Positions 8,473-16,315 of a stretch of 32,428 bases of DNA are shown here, piece by piece; position 1 is the first letter of the stretch; each line of letters opens with the position of its first letter. The DNA comes from Methylobacter sp. GTDB lineage: Bacteria; Pseudomonadota; Gammaproteobacteria; Methylococcales; Methylomonadaceae. The DNA lies in NCBI GenBank assembly GCA_030684815.1, contig JAUXXQ010000129.1:1-32428 (forward strand). The letters run 5' to 3'. Position numbers and translations under genes: made by a program. Below the pieces are notes generated by a model that saw only the letters and a program-made list of their open reading frames with translations, had not been told where the DNA came from and ran no database searches.

Positions 8473-9584
8473 ATTGAGCCGCCCCCCACTTGTAATATCG
8501 ACGAGACAAAATTTTTCACGCTATCAACTGGCATATTATCCAGGCACGCGCTACGGCTTAAACGGTGTCCATCACAGCCTTCCAAATCACACGGCACACA
8601 ATCGCCCGCGCCTTGCACGAAGCAAATATTATTGACCTGTTGATTGCCCTTTTTAACAAAGGGATTAACGTTTTCCTGATAACAAAAAGGGAACGGCGCC
8701 CATTTTACCGGGTTAGTCGGCCCATAAAGCGCAATTACCGGAACCCCGGTTGCCGCCGCCAGATGGGTGATGCCGGTATCAGGGCCGATATATAATTTCG
8801 CCCGTGCAATAATATGCGCCAGCTGCGCCAGCGAAGTCCGACCCGCCAGATTAACCGTATCATCGGGCAATTGGCACTGGATATTGGCGACATAATCGAT
8901 TTCCTCCTGCGCCATGCCGCCGGACAGCACCAGCCTTAAACCCCGTTCATTAAGGAACCGCCCCACGTCAAGCCAGCCGTCTACCGTCCATTGTTTGTAT
9001 GTCCACTGCGGATACGGATGCAACACCGCATAACCTTCATCATCCGCCAAAAAAGGCCATTGCCGCATCAACTGCGATGTGTCGGTCATTTGCGGCGGAA
9101 CCAAGGCAAAACATCGCGGCACATCAATCAAATCCAGCAATTTCAAATGCTGCAAAACCGTATGCGTGTTGTCATTGTCAAACTCTGTCCAGTATTGGAC
9201 AAAAAAACGTTTCCACCAGCCCGTGCTGTTTTTCGGCGGCACGGCGGCAACCCGCAATGGCGCGGCAAGCAAAGCGTATAAAAAAGGACGGTCTCCGGTT
9301 TGGGTGGCGATGGCAAGATCGTACTGCCGAAATAATTGCCCCGCCAATTGCCGATAATCGGCAAACGCAGGACGGTTAGGCGTGGTAATAACACGGTCAA
9401 TATCGGGATTGCCTTCGAGCATGGCGGCCGTGTTGCAAAACACCAGCACATCCAGCTGTGCGTCCGGATACGCCTGCCGCAAAGAATGCAATAACGGGGT
9501 GGTCAACAGCACGTCGCCCAGGTATCGCATAGCGATAACCAGGATTTTTTTTGGCTGAAGCGGCAAAGCCGGATAACTTTTCAT
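8469..9584 (-). CDS. Family 9 glycosyltransferase, lipopolysaccharide heptosyltransferase (WaaQ/WaaC-like)
   Basis: A 371-aa GT-B fold heptosyltransferase that uses ADP-heptose. The N-terminal block IRYLGD-type (IAMRYLGDVLLTTPLLHSL) and the ADP-binding block YIGPDTGITHLAAATGVPVIALYGPTNP are family hallmarks. A Cys-rich segment, CVPCDLEGCDGHRLSRSACL, lies near the C-terminus. The LGDVLLTTP start resembles heptosyltransferase III (WaaQ) more than WaaC, but waaC usually follows waaF in pseudomonads, so the symbol is left open. The gene is 62 bp after waaF. No strong ribosome site precedes the ATG. Confidence 0.86.
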   Translation of the reverse strand: MKSYPALPLQPKKILVIAMRYLGDVLLTTPLLHSLRQAYPDAQLDVLVFCNTAAMLEGNPDIDRVITTPNRPAFADYRQLAGQLFRQYDLAIATQTGDRPFLYALLAAPLRVAAVPPKNSTGWWKRFFVQYWTEFDNDNTHTVLQHLKLLDLIDVPRCFALVPPQMTDTSQLMRQWPFLADDEGYAVLHPYPQWTYKQWTVDGWLDVGRFLNERGLRLVLSGGMAQEEIDYVANIQCQLPDDTVNLAGRTSLAQLAHIIARAKLYIGPDTGITHLAAATGVPVIALYGPTNPVKWAPFPFCYQENVNPFVKKGNQQVNNICFVQGAGDCVPCDLEGCDGHRLSRSACLDNMPVDSVKNFVSSILQVGGGSI

Positions 9585-9646
9585 TGAGCGGACAGGTTCA
9601 ATTATTAGCCGCTCCCGCCATTAAAACATCAGCAGCGACACTCTGT

Positions 9647-10663
9647 TTACGATAAAACATCAAACACCTGTTCAGGCGTGATGCCGGTCAGGCAATGGCT
9701 ATGCCCTAGCGGACATTCGCGTTTAAAACAGGGCGCACAGTCGAGGTTCAATGAAATAATATGCGCCTTGTCGTTTAATGGCGGGGTAAAACCCGGATCG
9801 GATGAGCCGTAAATGGCAATGAGTTTTTTGTCCAGCGCAGCGGCAACATGCATCAGACCGGAATCGTTGCTAATGACAGCCGTCGCCAGCGACATCAAAT
9901 CCACCGCTTGGGCAAGTGACGTCCTGCCGGTAAAATCGGTGCACACCCCGGACGTTTCGCTATTGATTTGCGCCGCATCTGCCTGGTCTTTAGCCGAACC
10001 AAACAGCCAGACTTGCCAGCCTTGGGCGATTTTTTGCCTTGCGACTTCGGCGTAATACTCAATAGGCCAGCGCTTTGCCGAGCCATATTCGGCACCGGGG
10101 CATAAGGCCAATATGTTTGCCGAGGCGGTATTTACCCTCAGCTTGAATTGTTCAATAACCGCTTGTTGCTGGTCTTTTTTGATCATTAACGCAGGTTGTG
10201 GGCAGACCGGCGGCATCGGCGCATCGGTGGGCAAGCCCAGAGCGACGAAACGTTGCACAGTCATGGCTAACACCTTTTTATCCAGTTTTCTGATGTCGTT
10301 GAGCAAACCCCAGCGGCATTCGCCAAGGTAACCGGTACGGACGGGAATATTGGCAAAAAAAGGTGTCAGTGCAGATTTCCACGAATTTGGCAGCAAAATA
10401 GCCTGGCCGTAGCGTTCCGGACGCAAACTCCGCCCCAGTTTGACACGTTCGAGCAATCCCAACCGGCCGCGCGGCAGCGGCATGGCAATGGCTTTACTCA
10501 CCTCAGGCATTCTTTCCAGCAGGGACAATGTCCAGGACGGTGCCAACACATCAATTTGACAATCCGGATGGGTATTTTTCAGGGCAATAAACAGGCTTTG
10601 CGCCATCACCATATCGCCGACCCAGGATGGGCCGACGACGAGAATCTTGGGATATTTTTTCAA
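9647..10663 (-). CDS. waaF: ADP-heptose:LPS heptosyltransferase II WaaF
   Basis: A 338-aa GT9 enzyme that adds the second heptose to heptosyl-Kdo2-lipid A on the cytoplasmic face. It matches WaaF along its length: ILVVGPSWVGDMVMAQSL at the start, LPNSWKSALTPFFANIPVRTGY, LLNDIRKLDKK, LCPGAEYGSAKRWP, and SNDSGLMHVAAALDKKLIAIYG. The start is TTG at 10663; no in-frame start exists upstream because a stop intervenes, and the next Met would cut into the first beta strand. It follows ilvE by 44 bp, the same order seen in Pseudomonas (glnE-ilvE-waaF). Confidence 0.95.
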   Translation of the reverse strand: MKKYPKILVVGPSWVGDMVMAQSLFIALKNTHPDCQIDVLAPSWTLSLLERMPEVSKAIAMPLPRGRLGLLERVKLGRSLRPERYGQAILLPNSWKSALTPFFANIPVRTGYLGECRWGLLNDIRKLDKKVLAMTVQRFVALGLPTDAPMPPVCPQPALMIKKDQQQAVIEQFKLRVNTASANILALCPGAEYGSAKRWPIEYYAEVARQKIAQGWQVWLFGSAKDQADAAQINSETSGVCTDFTGRTSLAQAVDLMSLATAVISNDSGLMHVAAALDKKLIAIYGSSDPGFTPPLNDKAHIISLNLDCAPCFKRECPLGHSHCLTGITPEQVFDVLS

Positions 10664-10707
10664 AGTTTTACGTTGTTATGCATAACCGGGATTCACAGCC
10701 GTTAGCC

Positions 10708-11631
10708 TTAAGCCACGTAAGTCAACCAGTCGGCATGATCGTCCCGACGGCCATGCACATAGTCGAAATACAGCGACTGCAATTTTTCCGTGACCGGCCC
10801 GCGGCTGCCGGAACCGATGACGCGGTTATCCAGCTCTCTGATTGGCGTCACTTCAGCCGCCGAACCGGTGAAAAACGCTTCATCGGCGACATAAATTTCA
10901 TCACGGGTGATGCGTTTTTCGATCACTTCATAGCCTTGCTCCCGGGCAATGGTAATGACCGAATCGCGGGTGATACCTTCCAATGCCGAGGTCGTTTCAG
11001 GCGTGTAGATTTTGCCGTTGCGCACGATAAACAGGTTTTCGGCGCTGCCTTCCGCCGCGAAACCTTCATGATCCAGCATCAGCGCTTCGTCATAGCCATT
11101 GGACAAGGCTTCCTGCAACGCCAGGATGGAATTGATGTAATTGCCGTTGGCTTTGGCTTTGCACATGGTGCTGTTGTGGTGGTTACGGACATAGGACGAG
11201 GTGCGGATACGAATACCGTGCTCGATGCTGTCCGCACCCAAATAAGCACCCCACGACCAGGCAGCAACCATGACGTGAACTTTTAAATTATCAGCCCGAA
11301 GCCCCATACCTTCGGAACCGTAAAAACACATGCTGCGGATATAAGCGCTGTCCAAATTGTTTTTGGCAACCGCATCACGGTGCGCCTGATTCAGCTGGTC
11401 TTTATCGAAAGGCATCTTCATGTTCATGATATGCGCCGAACGGAACAGCCGGTCGGTATGTTCCTGCATCCTGAAAATCGCCGTGCCTTTTTCCGCATGA
11501 TAGGCGCGTATGCCTTCAAACACGCCCAAACCGTAGTGCAAGGTATGCGTCAACACATGGACTTTAGCGTCGCGCCACTCAACCCACTTGCCATCCAGCC
11601 AAATAACGCCATCTCTGTCGTCCATCGTCAT
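10708..11631 (-). CDS. ilvE: Branched-chain-amino-acid aminotransferase IlvE
   Basis: A 307-aa class IV PLP-dependent transaminase, catalysing the last step of Leu, Ile and Val synthesis (2-oxoacid plus glutamate). The PLP lysine is K160 in CKAKANGNYINS, the same position as in E. coli IlvE. HYGLGVFEGIRAY, AAEGSAENLF and FFTGSAAEVTPI are further family motifs. Length is typical. ATG at 11631 is favoured, with a second ATG two codons on. It lies 62 bp after glnE and 44 bp before waaF and is probably co-transcribed, which links amino-acid and LPS genes by position only. Confidence 0.96.
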   Translation of the reverse strand: MTMDDRDGVIWLDGKWVEWRDAKVHVLTHTLHYGLGVFEGIRAYHAEKGTAIFRMQEHTDRLFRSAHIMNMKMPFDKDQLNQAHRDAVAKNNLDSAYIRSMCFYGSEGMGLRADNLKVHVMVAAWSWGAYLGADSIEHGIRIRTSSYVRNHHNSTMCKAKANGNYINSILALQEALSNGYDEALMLDHEGFAAEGSAENLFIVRNGKIYTPETTSALEGITRDSVITIAREQGYEVIEKRITRDEIYVADEAFFTGSAAEVTPIRELDNRVIGSGSRGPVTEKLQSLYFDYVHGRRDDHADWLTYVA

Positions 11632-11672
11632 TGTTGTTTCTCCAATATTAATGTTTAGTAACTATTACGTCG

Positions 11673-11690
11673 TTATCCACAAGTGGATAA
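11673..11690. repeat. Palindrome containing a consensus DnaA box between glnE and ilvE
   Basis: TTATCCAC (11673-11680) and GTGGATAA (11683-11690) are perfect inverted repeats two bases apart. TTATCCACA at 11673-11681 equals the consensus DnaA box. The site is 3 bp past the glnE stop. It may be a DnaA-bound regulatory site or simply a small hairpin; no T-run follows, so it is a poor intrinsic terminator. Confidence 0.4.
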
Positions 11691-11693
11691 AAT

Positions 11694-14609
11694 TTATTCC
11701 ATATATTCACGCCAAATCCGCTCGACTTCAGCGCTTATTTTGGCCACTTCGGACTCGGCTATCACCGCCTTATCGCCCTGCAAGACCTGTTTATGGCCAA
11801 AATCGCGGTAACTGCAATAGGCGGTCTTTAGCGTTAAGGCATCGGCTTCCGAGATAAAACCCTGCGCCTGCAAACCTTCCAATAACCTGACATTGTCGGT
11901 GTAAGTGGTTAGCGCAGGATTAAGGGACGCCTGATCCAAAACGCCGAATTGTACTATAAACTCAATATCAGCAATACCGCCTTTGCTTTGTTTTAAGTCA
12001 AACGTGTCCTTAGCGGTAGTGGCCAGCGCCTCACGCATTTTCTCGCGCATCTCGCGAACTTCCGTTTTCAACGTCTCAGTCTCTCTGGGCTGGCTCAAAA
12101 TCCGGCTGCGTATCGCTTCGTACTGCGCCTTCAATTGTGCATCACCGGCAATAAAGCGCCCTCTGACCAAGGCTTGCAATTCCCAGGTCCAAGCTTGATT
12201 TTTCAGATACTCTTCGTAGGCGTTGATATGGCAAACCAGCAAACCGGAATCGCCGTTCGGGCGCAAACGCATATCGACTTCATAAAGCACGCCGGACAGC
12301 ATCTTGGTGTCGAGTATATGCCGTACTTTCAGCCCTAAGCGGCCGTAAAACTGGGCGCAGGCAATCGGCTTTTCGCCTACAGGACGTAGGCGAGGGGCGT
12401 GAGCAGGAGCGGAAGCTTCACCATCAGTCATCGCATGACCGTCCGGGCAATCGTACAAAAACACCAAATCCAAATCCGAGCCATAACCCAGCTCGATGCC
12501 GCCGAGCTTGCCAAAACCAATGACCGCAAAGTTGATCGACGCATTGTCGGTCGCAGGCGGCAGGCCATGTTTTTCAACCAACATCAGCCAGGCGCGCTCA
12601 ACCACATGACCGACAATGCTTTCGGCGATATAAGTCAGATAATCGCTGACCACCATCAACGGGATGGCGCCCATAATATCGGCGGCCGCCACCCGCAGCA
12701 CATTTAACTGCTTGAACTGGCGCAACACCACCATTAATTGCTCAAGATCCTGAATCTCAATCGAGGCCAACAAAGCCTTAAGCTGCGTATCCAAATCGGC
12801 CTTTTTCAGCGGCTCGTATAACGAGCGGGTATCGAGCAATTCGTCAAATAACACCGGATATTGCGATAAATAAGTGCAAATCCACGGACTGGCCGAAGAC
12901 AATTTAATCAGCTGCGCCAAAGCGCCGGGATTTTCCGCCAATAGCGACAAATACACATTGCGCCCCGCGACCGCCTCGAACAAACCCAGCATCCGCAGTA
13001 AAGTCTCGTCAGCATTATCAACAGACTGCATCGCCGCGATCAGTTGCGGCATAAGCCGATCCAACACACCCGCGCCTTTGCTGGTCAAGCGCCGGATTGC
13101 GGCTGAATGTTTAAACGCTTTGATGGCGGCCAATATCGCATCGGCATCCTGAACGCCGACATTTTTTAAACACCCGATTAATTCAGCGTCATCGGCAACA
13201 CCCATCCAGATTTTTTCCGTTTGCGCCGAGCCGTCCGCATCTTCCGGTTTCGACAACGAAAAAACCTGCTCGAAAACCGCATGCACCTGTTTTCTCACCT
13301 GGTCCAGCGCCTGTTTAAAACCGGCCCAATCGGCATAATCCAGCGAATAGGCCAGAATTTCCTGAGCCGGCGCGTCGGTCGGCAAATCGTGGGTTTGCCT
13401 GTCCTGATATTGCTGTATATGGTTTTCCACCCGGCGCAAAAAACGGTAGGACTGCTGTAATTGCCCAGCATCTTGTTGCGACAACAGCTCCATTTCACCG
13501 AGCAAGTGCAACACCTCCAGAATAGGCCGGATTTGCAGCGCCTTATCGTTGCCGCCACGTATCAGCTGAAAAGCCTGGCCGATAAATTCGATTTCGCGGA
13601 TACCGCCCGGCCCGAGCTTGATATTTTCCATGCGGTCTTTACGGCGCAATTCCTGGGTAATTTGCACCTTGAGCGAGCGCAGCTCTTCAAACGCGCCATA
13701 ATCCAGATAGCGCCGATACACAAACGGCCTGAACATCGCCATTAACTGCGAGCCGGTTTTAAAATCCCCGGCAACCTGGCGCACCTTGATCATCGCGTAA
13801 CGCTCCCATTCCCGCGCCTGGGTCTGGTAATAATTTTCCATGCCGTCGAAGGTCATGATAATCGGGCCGCTGTCGCCGTAAGGGCGCAAGCGAATGTCGG
13901 TGCGAAACACAAAACCGTCCACGGTGATTTCATCCAAGACCCGCACCAAATTGCGGCATAATTTGGTAAAAAATTCGCCGTAACTGGTTTCTTTCCTATC
14001 CGGCAACACGCCGTCTTCGGCATAGGCAAAAATCAGGTCGATGTCAGATGAATAATTCAGTTCGTAAGCACCCAGTTTGCCCATGCCCAGCACCACAATC
14101 TGTTGCGGCGACCCATCGGCCAATAACGGCGTGCCGCGCAGTTCAGTGGCTTCCTGATACAGAAAATCCAGCGCGTACTGGATACAGGCATCGGCCAGAT
14201 GCGACAAATCGCCCAGCGTTTCCACCAACTCAGCCCACCCAGCCAAATCCCGCCAAGCTATCCTGACCATTTCCCGACGCCGGAAATGGCGCAGTTTAGT
14301 CATTAACTCGGCTTGCGAAGCAACCGGCGTTTGCGCCAGTTTTTCGGCATAAGCGCCGTCATCATAACAAGCCGACAAATCGCCGGAGTTGAACAAATCG
14401 GCCAGCAGTTCCGGCTTGCGGCCACAGCTTTCGGCAACAAACTGGCTGCAACACCAAACCTTAACCAGAGCGGCATTAAAAACCGGTGTTGGCGTGACAA
14501 TGAGGTCTGCAACCTGCCCATGCCATGTTGTCAAGGAGGCTGTAACCGCAGCCCGCAGCCCATCAGGCAATGCGGCAAATTCGGGTTCAAGGTTTTTAAT
14601 AAAAGACAT
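11694..14609 (-). CDS. glnE: Bifunctional glutamine synthetase adenylyltransferase/deadenylyltransferase GlnE
   Basis: A 971-aa cytoplasmic regulator that adds AMP to, and removes it from, glutamine synthetase in response to PII and glutamine. Two nucleotidyltransferase domains are visible. The N-terminal adenylyl-removase has GMGKLGAYELNYSSDIDL (about residues 175-192) and the C-terminal adenylylase has GFGKLGGIELGYGSDLDLVF (about 695-715). A helical linker and repeated RLRPxGDSG motifs lie between and after them. Length is typical (about 950-990). A linker after VFLYDCPDGHAMTDG is longer than usual and is encoded by palindromic DNA (12373-12393). The ATG at 14609 is the likely start. It heads the probable glnE-ilvE-waaF unit. 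Confidence 0.97.
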   Translation of the reverse strand: MSFIKNLEPEFAALPDGLRAAVTASLTTWHGQVADLIVTPTPVFNAALVKVWCCSQFVAESCGRKPELLADLFNSGDLSACYDDGAYAEKLAQTPVASQAELMTKLRHFRRREMVRIAWRDLAGWAELVETLGDLSHLADACIQYALDFLYQEATELRGTPLLADGSPQQIVVLGMGKLGAYELNYSSDIDLIFAYAEDGVLPDRKETSYGEFFTKLCRNLVRVLDEITVDGFVFRTDIRLRPYGDSGPIIMTFDGMENYYQTQAREWERYAMIKVRQVAGDFKTGSQLMAMFRPFVYRRYLDYGAFEELRSLKVQITQELRRKDRMENIKLGPGGIREIEFIGQAFQLIRGGNDKALQIRPILEVLHLLGEMELLSQQDAGQLQQSYRFLRRVENHIQQYQDRQTHDLPTDAPAQEILAYSLDYADWAGFKQALDQVRKQVHAVFEQVFSLSKPEDADGSAQTEKIWMGVADDAELIGCLKNVGVQDADAILAAIKAFKHSAAIRRLTSKGAGVLDRLMPQLIAAMQSVDNADETLLRMLGLFEAVAGRNVYLSLLAENPGALAQLIKLSSASPWICTYLSQYPVLFDELLDTRSLYEPLKKADLDTQLKALLASIEIQDLEQLMVVLRQFKQLNVLRVAAADIMGAIPLMVVSDYLTYIAESIVGHVVERAWLMLVEKHGLPPATDNASINFAVIGFGKLGGIELGYGSDLDLVFLYDCPDGHAMTDGEASAPAHAPRLRPVGEKPIACAQFYGRLGLKVRHILDTKMLSGVLYEVDMRLRPNGDSGLLVCHINAYEEYLKNQAWTWELQALVRGRFIAGDAQLKAQYEAIRSRILSQPRETETLKTEVREMREKMREALATTAKDTFDLKQSKGGIADIEFIVQFGVLDQASLNPALTTYTDNVRLLEGLQAQGFISEADALTLKTAYCSYRDFGHKQVLQGDKAVIAESEVAKISAEVERIWREYME
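12373..12393. repeat. GTAGGCGA palindrome inside glnE
   Basis: TCGCCTAC (12373-12380) and GTAGGCGA (12386-12393) form an 8-bp stem with a 5-nt loop, within codons for the Ala/Pro-rich linker of GlnE's C-terminal domain. The GTAG-headed stem recalls REP-like repeats. It may mark a past in-frame insertion (inference). Confidence 0.35.
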
Positions 14610-14695
14610 GGGGCGGTATTATCAAGAAAAAACCGCCATGATAACGAAAACAGACCGGGAAGGAATAGCGCTATTTGCGTTTGCAGCCATTGACA

Positions 14696-16027
14696 TTAGC
14701 CGCTATTTTCAAGGGGATGTTTGTGCGGCAACTCAATATCAATTATCACGCCCGCTTCCGGGTCGTTAAAAACCGCGTCGTCCAATTCATTTTCGCCGCG
14801 AGCGACAATGCAGGTCACCGCCGCATCGCCGGTGACATTAACAGCCGTGCGCACCATATCCAACAACCTGTCGACACCTAAAATCAACCCGATACCTTCT
14901 GCCGGCAAACCGACTTGGTTAAATACCATCGCCAACATGATTAAACCGACGCCCGGCACACCCGCTGTGCCAATCGATGCCAAAATCGACATACCAACCA
15001 CTGTTGCATAGTCACCAAGCCCCAAGTCTATGCCATAAACATTGGCGATAAAAACCGTGGCCACGCCTTGCATAATGGCAGTGCCGTCCATGTTAACGGT
15101 GGCGCCCAGCGGAATGGTAAAAGCGGCGGTGGCATTATTGACGCCCAACCGTTGTTCCACAACTTGCAAGGTCACAGGGATAGTGGCATTGGAACTGGCA
15201 GTGCTGAAAGCGAAAATATGTGCCGGACGCATTTTTTTGATAAAAACAAGCGGGTTCAGTTTAGCGAACAGCACCAACAACAGGCTGAGCGTCCCGAAAG
15301 CATGCAGCAATAAAGCCGCAATAACGACGCTAAAATAACCGATCATCGGTACAATTAAGCCGAAGCCTTGCTCGGAAAAAGTTTTCGCCATCAAACAAAA
15401 CACACCTACCGGGGCAACATCCATGACCAGCGTGACCACTTTCATCATCACTTCATTGAGCTTTTCGGCCAATTGGTTCAGCTCCCGGCCAATGTCCCCG
15501 CACATCAGCATGGCTATCGCAAACACAATCACGAAGAAAATAATTTGCAGCATATTGCCTTCAGCAAAGGCATGGATCGGGTTACTGGGCACGATATTGG
15601 CAAGCACATCGGTTAGCGGCGGTGCGGGCGGCGGGATAAAGGCATTGACGGACGCCACCCGCTCAAAGCCCTGACCGGGCGCGACAATAATGGCGATCAA
15701 TAAGGCCAGCACAATCGCCATGCCGGTGGTTAGGACGTATAAAGCGAAGGCTTTAACGCCAATGCGCCCTAACACACTGACATCGCCAATGCCGCAAACG
15801 CCGCAAATCAGCGAGAATATCACCAACGGCACCACCAGCATTTTCAAGGCATTGACAAAAGCCGCGCCAACGACATAAAACAGCCCGTCAACCAGATAGC
15901 TTTGCAACCAAGCGACTTCGCTGAAAAAGACATTAACCACGCTACCCAAAAGCAATCCGAGCATCATCGCAATCAATATTTTGCTGGAAATGGAGGTTTT
16001 TTTTATCATTATTGTTTTTGTTGTCAT
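14696..16027 (-). CDS. Dicarboxylate/amino acid:cation symporter (DAACS family)
   Basis: A 443-aa inner-membrane transporter of the sodium/proton:dicarboxylate or glutamate symporter family (SDF). About eight transmembrane helices plus two hairpins are expected. The serine-rich hairpin AFSTASSNATIPVTLQ and the NMDGTAIMQG motif (cation and substrate site) are both present, as is the AS(I)GTAGVPG segment. Substrate (glutamate, aspartate or C4-dicarboxylate) cannot be settled from sequence. The gene is 86 bp upstream of glnE on the same strand and follows a strong inverted repeat, so it probably has its own promoter. Confidence 0.93.
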   Translation of the reverse strand: MTTKTIMIKKTSISSKILIAMMLGLLLGSVVNVFFSEVAWLQSYLVDGLFYVVGAAFVNALKMLVVPLVIFSLICGVCGIGDVSVLGRIGVKAFALYVLTTGMAIVLALLIAIIVAPGQGFERVASVNAFIPPPAPPLTDVLANIVPSNPIHAFAEGNMLQIIFFVIVFAIAMLMCGDIGRELNQLAEKLNEVMMKVVTLVMDVAPVGVFCLMAKTFSEQGFGLIVPMIGYFSVVIAALLLHAFGTLSLLLVLFAKLNPLVFIKKMRPAHIFAFSTASSNATIPVTLQVVEQRLGVNNATAAFTIPLGATVNMDGTAIMQGVATVFIANVYGIDLGLGDYATVVGMSILASIGTAGVPGVGLIMLAMVFNQVGLPAEGIGLILGVDRLLDMVRTAVNVTGDAAVTCIVARGENELDDAVFNDPEAGVIIDIELPHKHPLENSG

Positions 16028-16061
16028 AAAGACTTTCTATCGACGAACAGGGCGGGGGAAG

Positions 16062-16126
16062 TTGTGGGAGCCGCTACCCGGCCGCGAACAGTGCCATTAT
16101 TCGCGGCCGGGTGGCCGCTCCCACAA
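16062..16126. repeat. REPIN-like inverted REP pair
   Basis: Two 27-nt arms (16062-16088 and 16100-16126) are inverted copies with only two mismatches, separated by 11 nt. Each arm has a GTGGGAG head and a GC-rich core. In the right arm GCGGCC-ACCC-GGCCGC is itself a perfect stem, followed by GCGAA-type tail. This layout matches Pseudomonas REP sequences, which also begin GTGGGAGC and end CGCGAA (established knowledge). It lies 9 bp after the yjiX-like stop and upstream of the symporter gene, where the hairpin could also end transcription or protect the 3' end of the cstA message. Confidence 0.75.
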
Positions 16127-16135
16127 TGGTTATCA

Positions 16136-16315
16136 CTAACAACACCGCTTAATCCCGTCCCATTTTTCATCTTGCCACTGCTTAAAAAAAGCGGCCTTAG
16201 TTAACGGCGTTTCAGCAGGATGATGCGCGGCGTGATGTTGCAAATAGCGCTCATAAGCGTCGTCACCGGAAAGATGGCGCACACCTCGCCAAAATGCTTT
16301 GACCTTGCTAAGCAT
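16136..16315 (-). CDS. YbdD/YjiX family small protein (DUF466)
   Basis: A 59-aa protein with family-typical KAFWRGVRHLSGDDAYERYLQHH and a C-terminal Trp/Cys-containing tail (WDGIKRCC). YbdD/YjiX proteins are encoded next to CstA-type transporters in many proteobacteria and are thought to assist them; in E. coli, YbdD-CstA and YjiX-BtsT are such pairs. The ATG at 16315 shares its A with the cstA stop (TGATG), so it is translationally coupled; a TTG one codon earlier is less likely. Confidence 0.9.
   Translation of the reverse strand: MLSKVKAFWRGVRHLSGDDAYERYLQHHAAHHPAETPLTKAAFFKQWQDEKWDGIKRCC

Noticed and set aside
10627-11286. 219-aa plus-strand reading frame
   Set aside because: It lies opposite ilvE, whose protein is fully recognisable; the shadow has no known motif.
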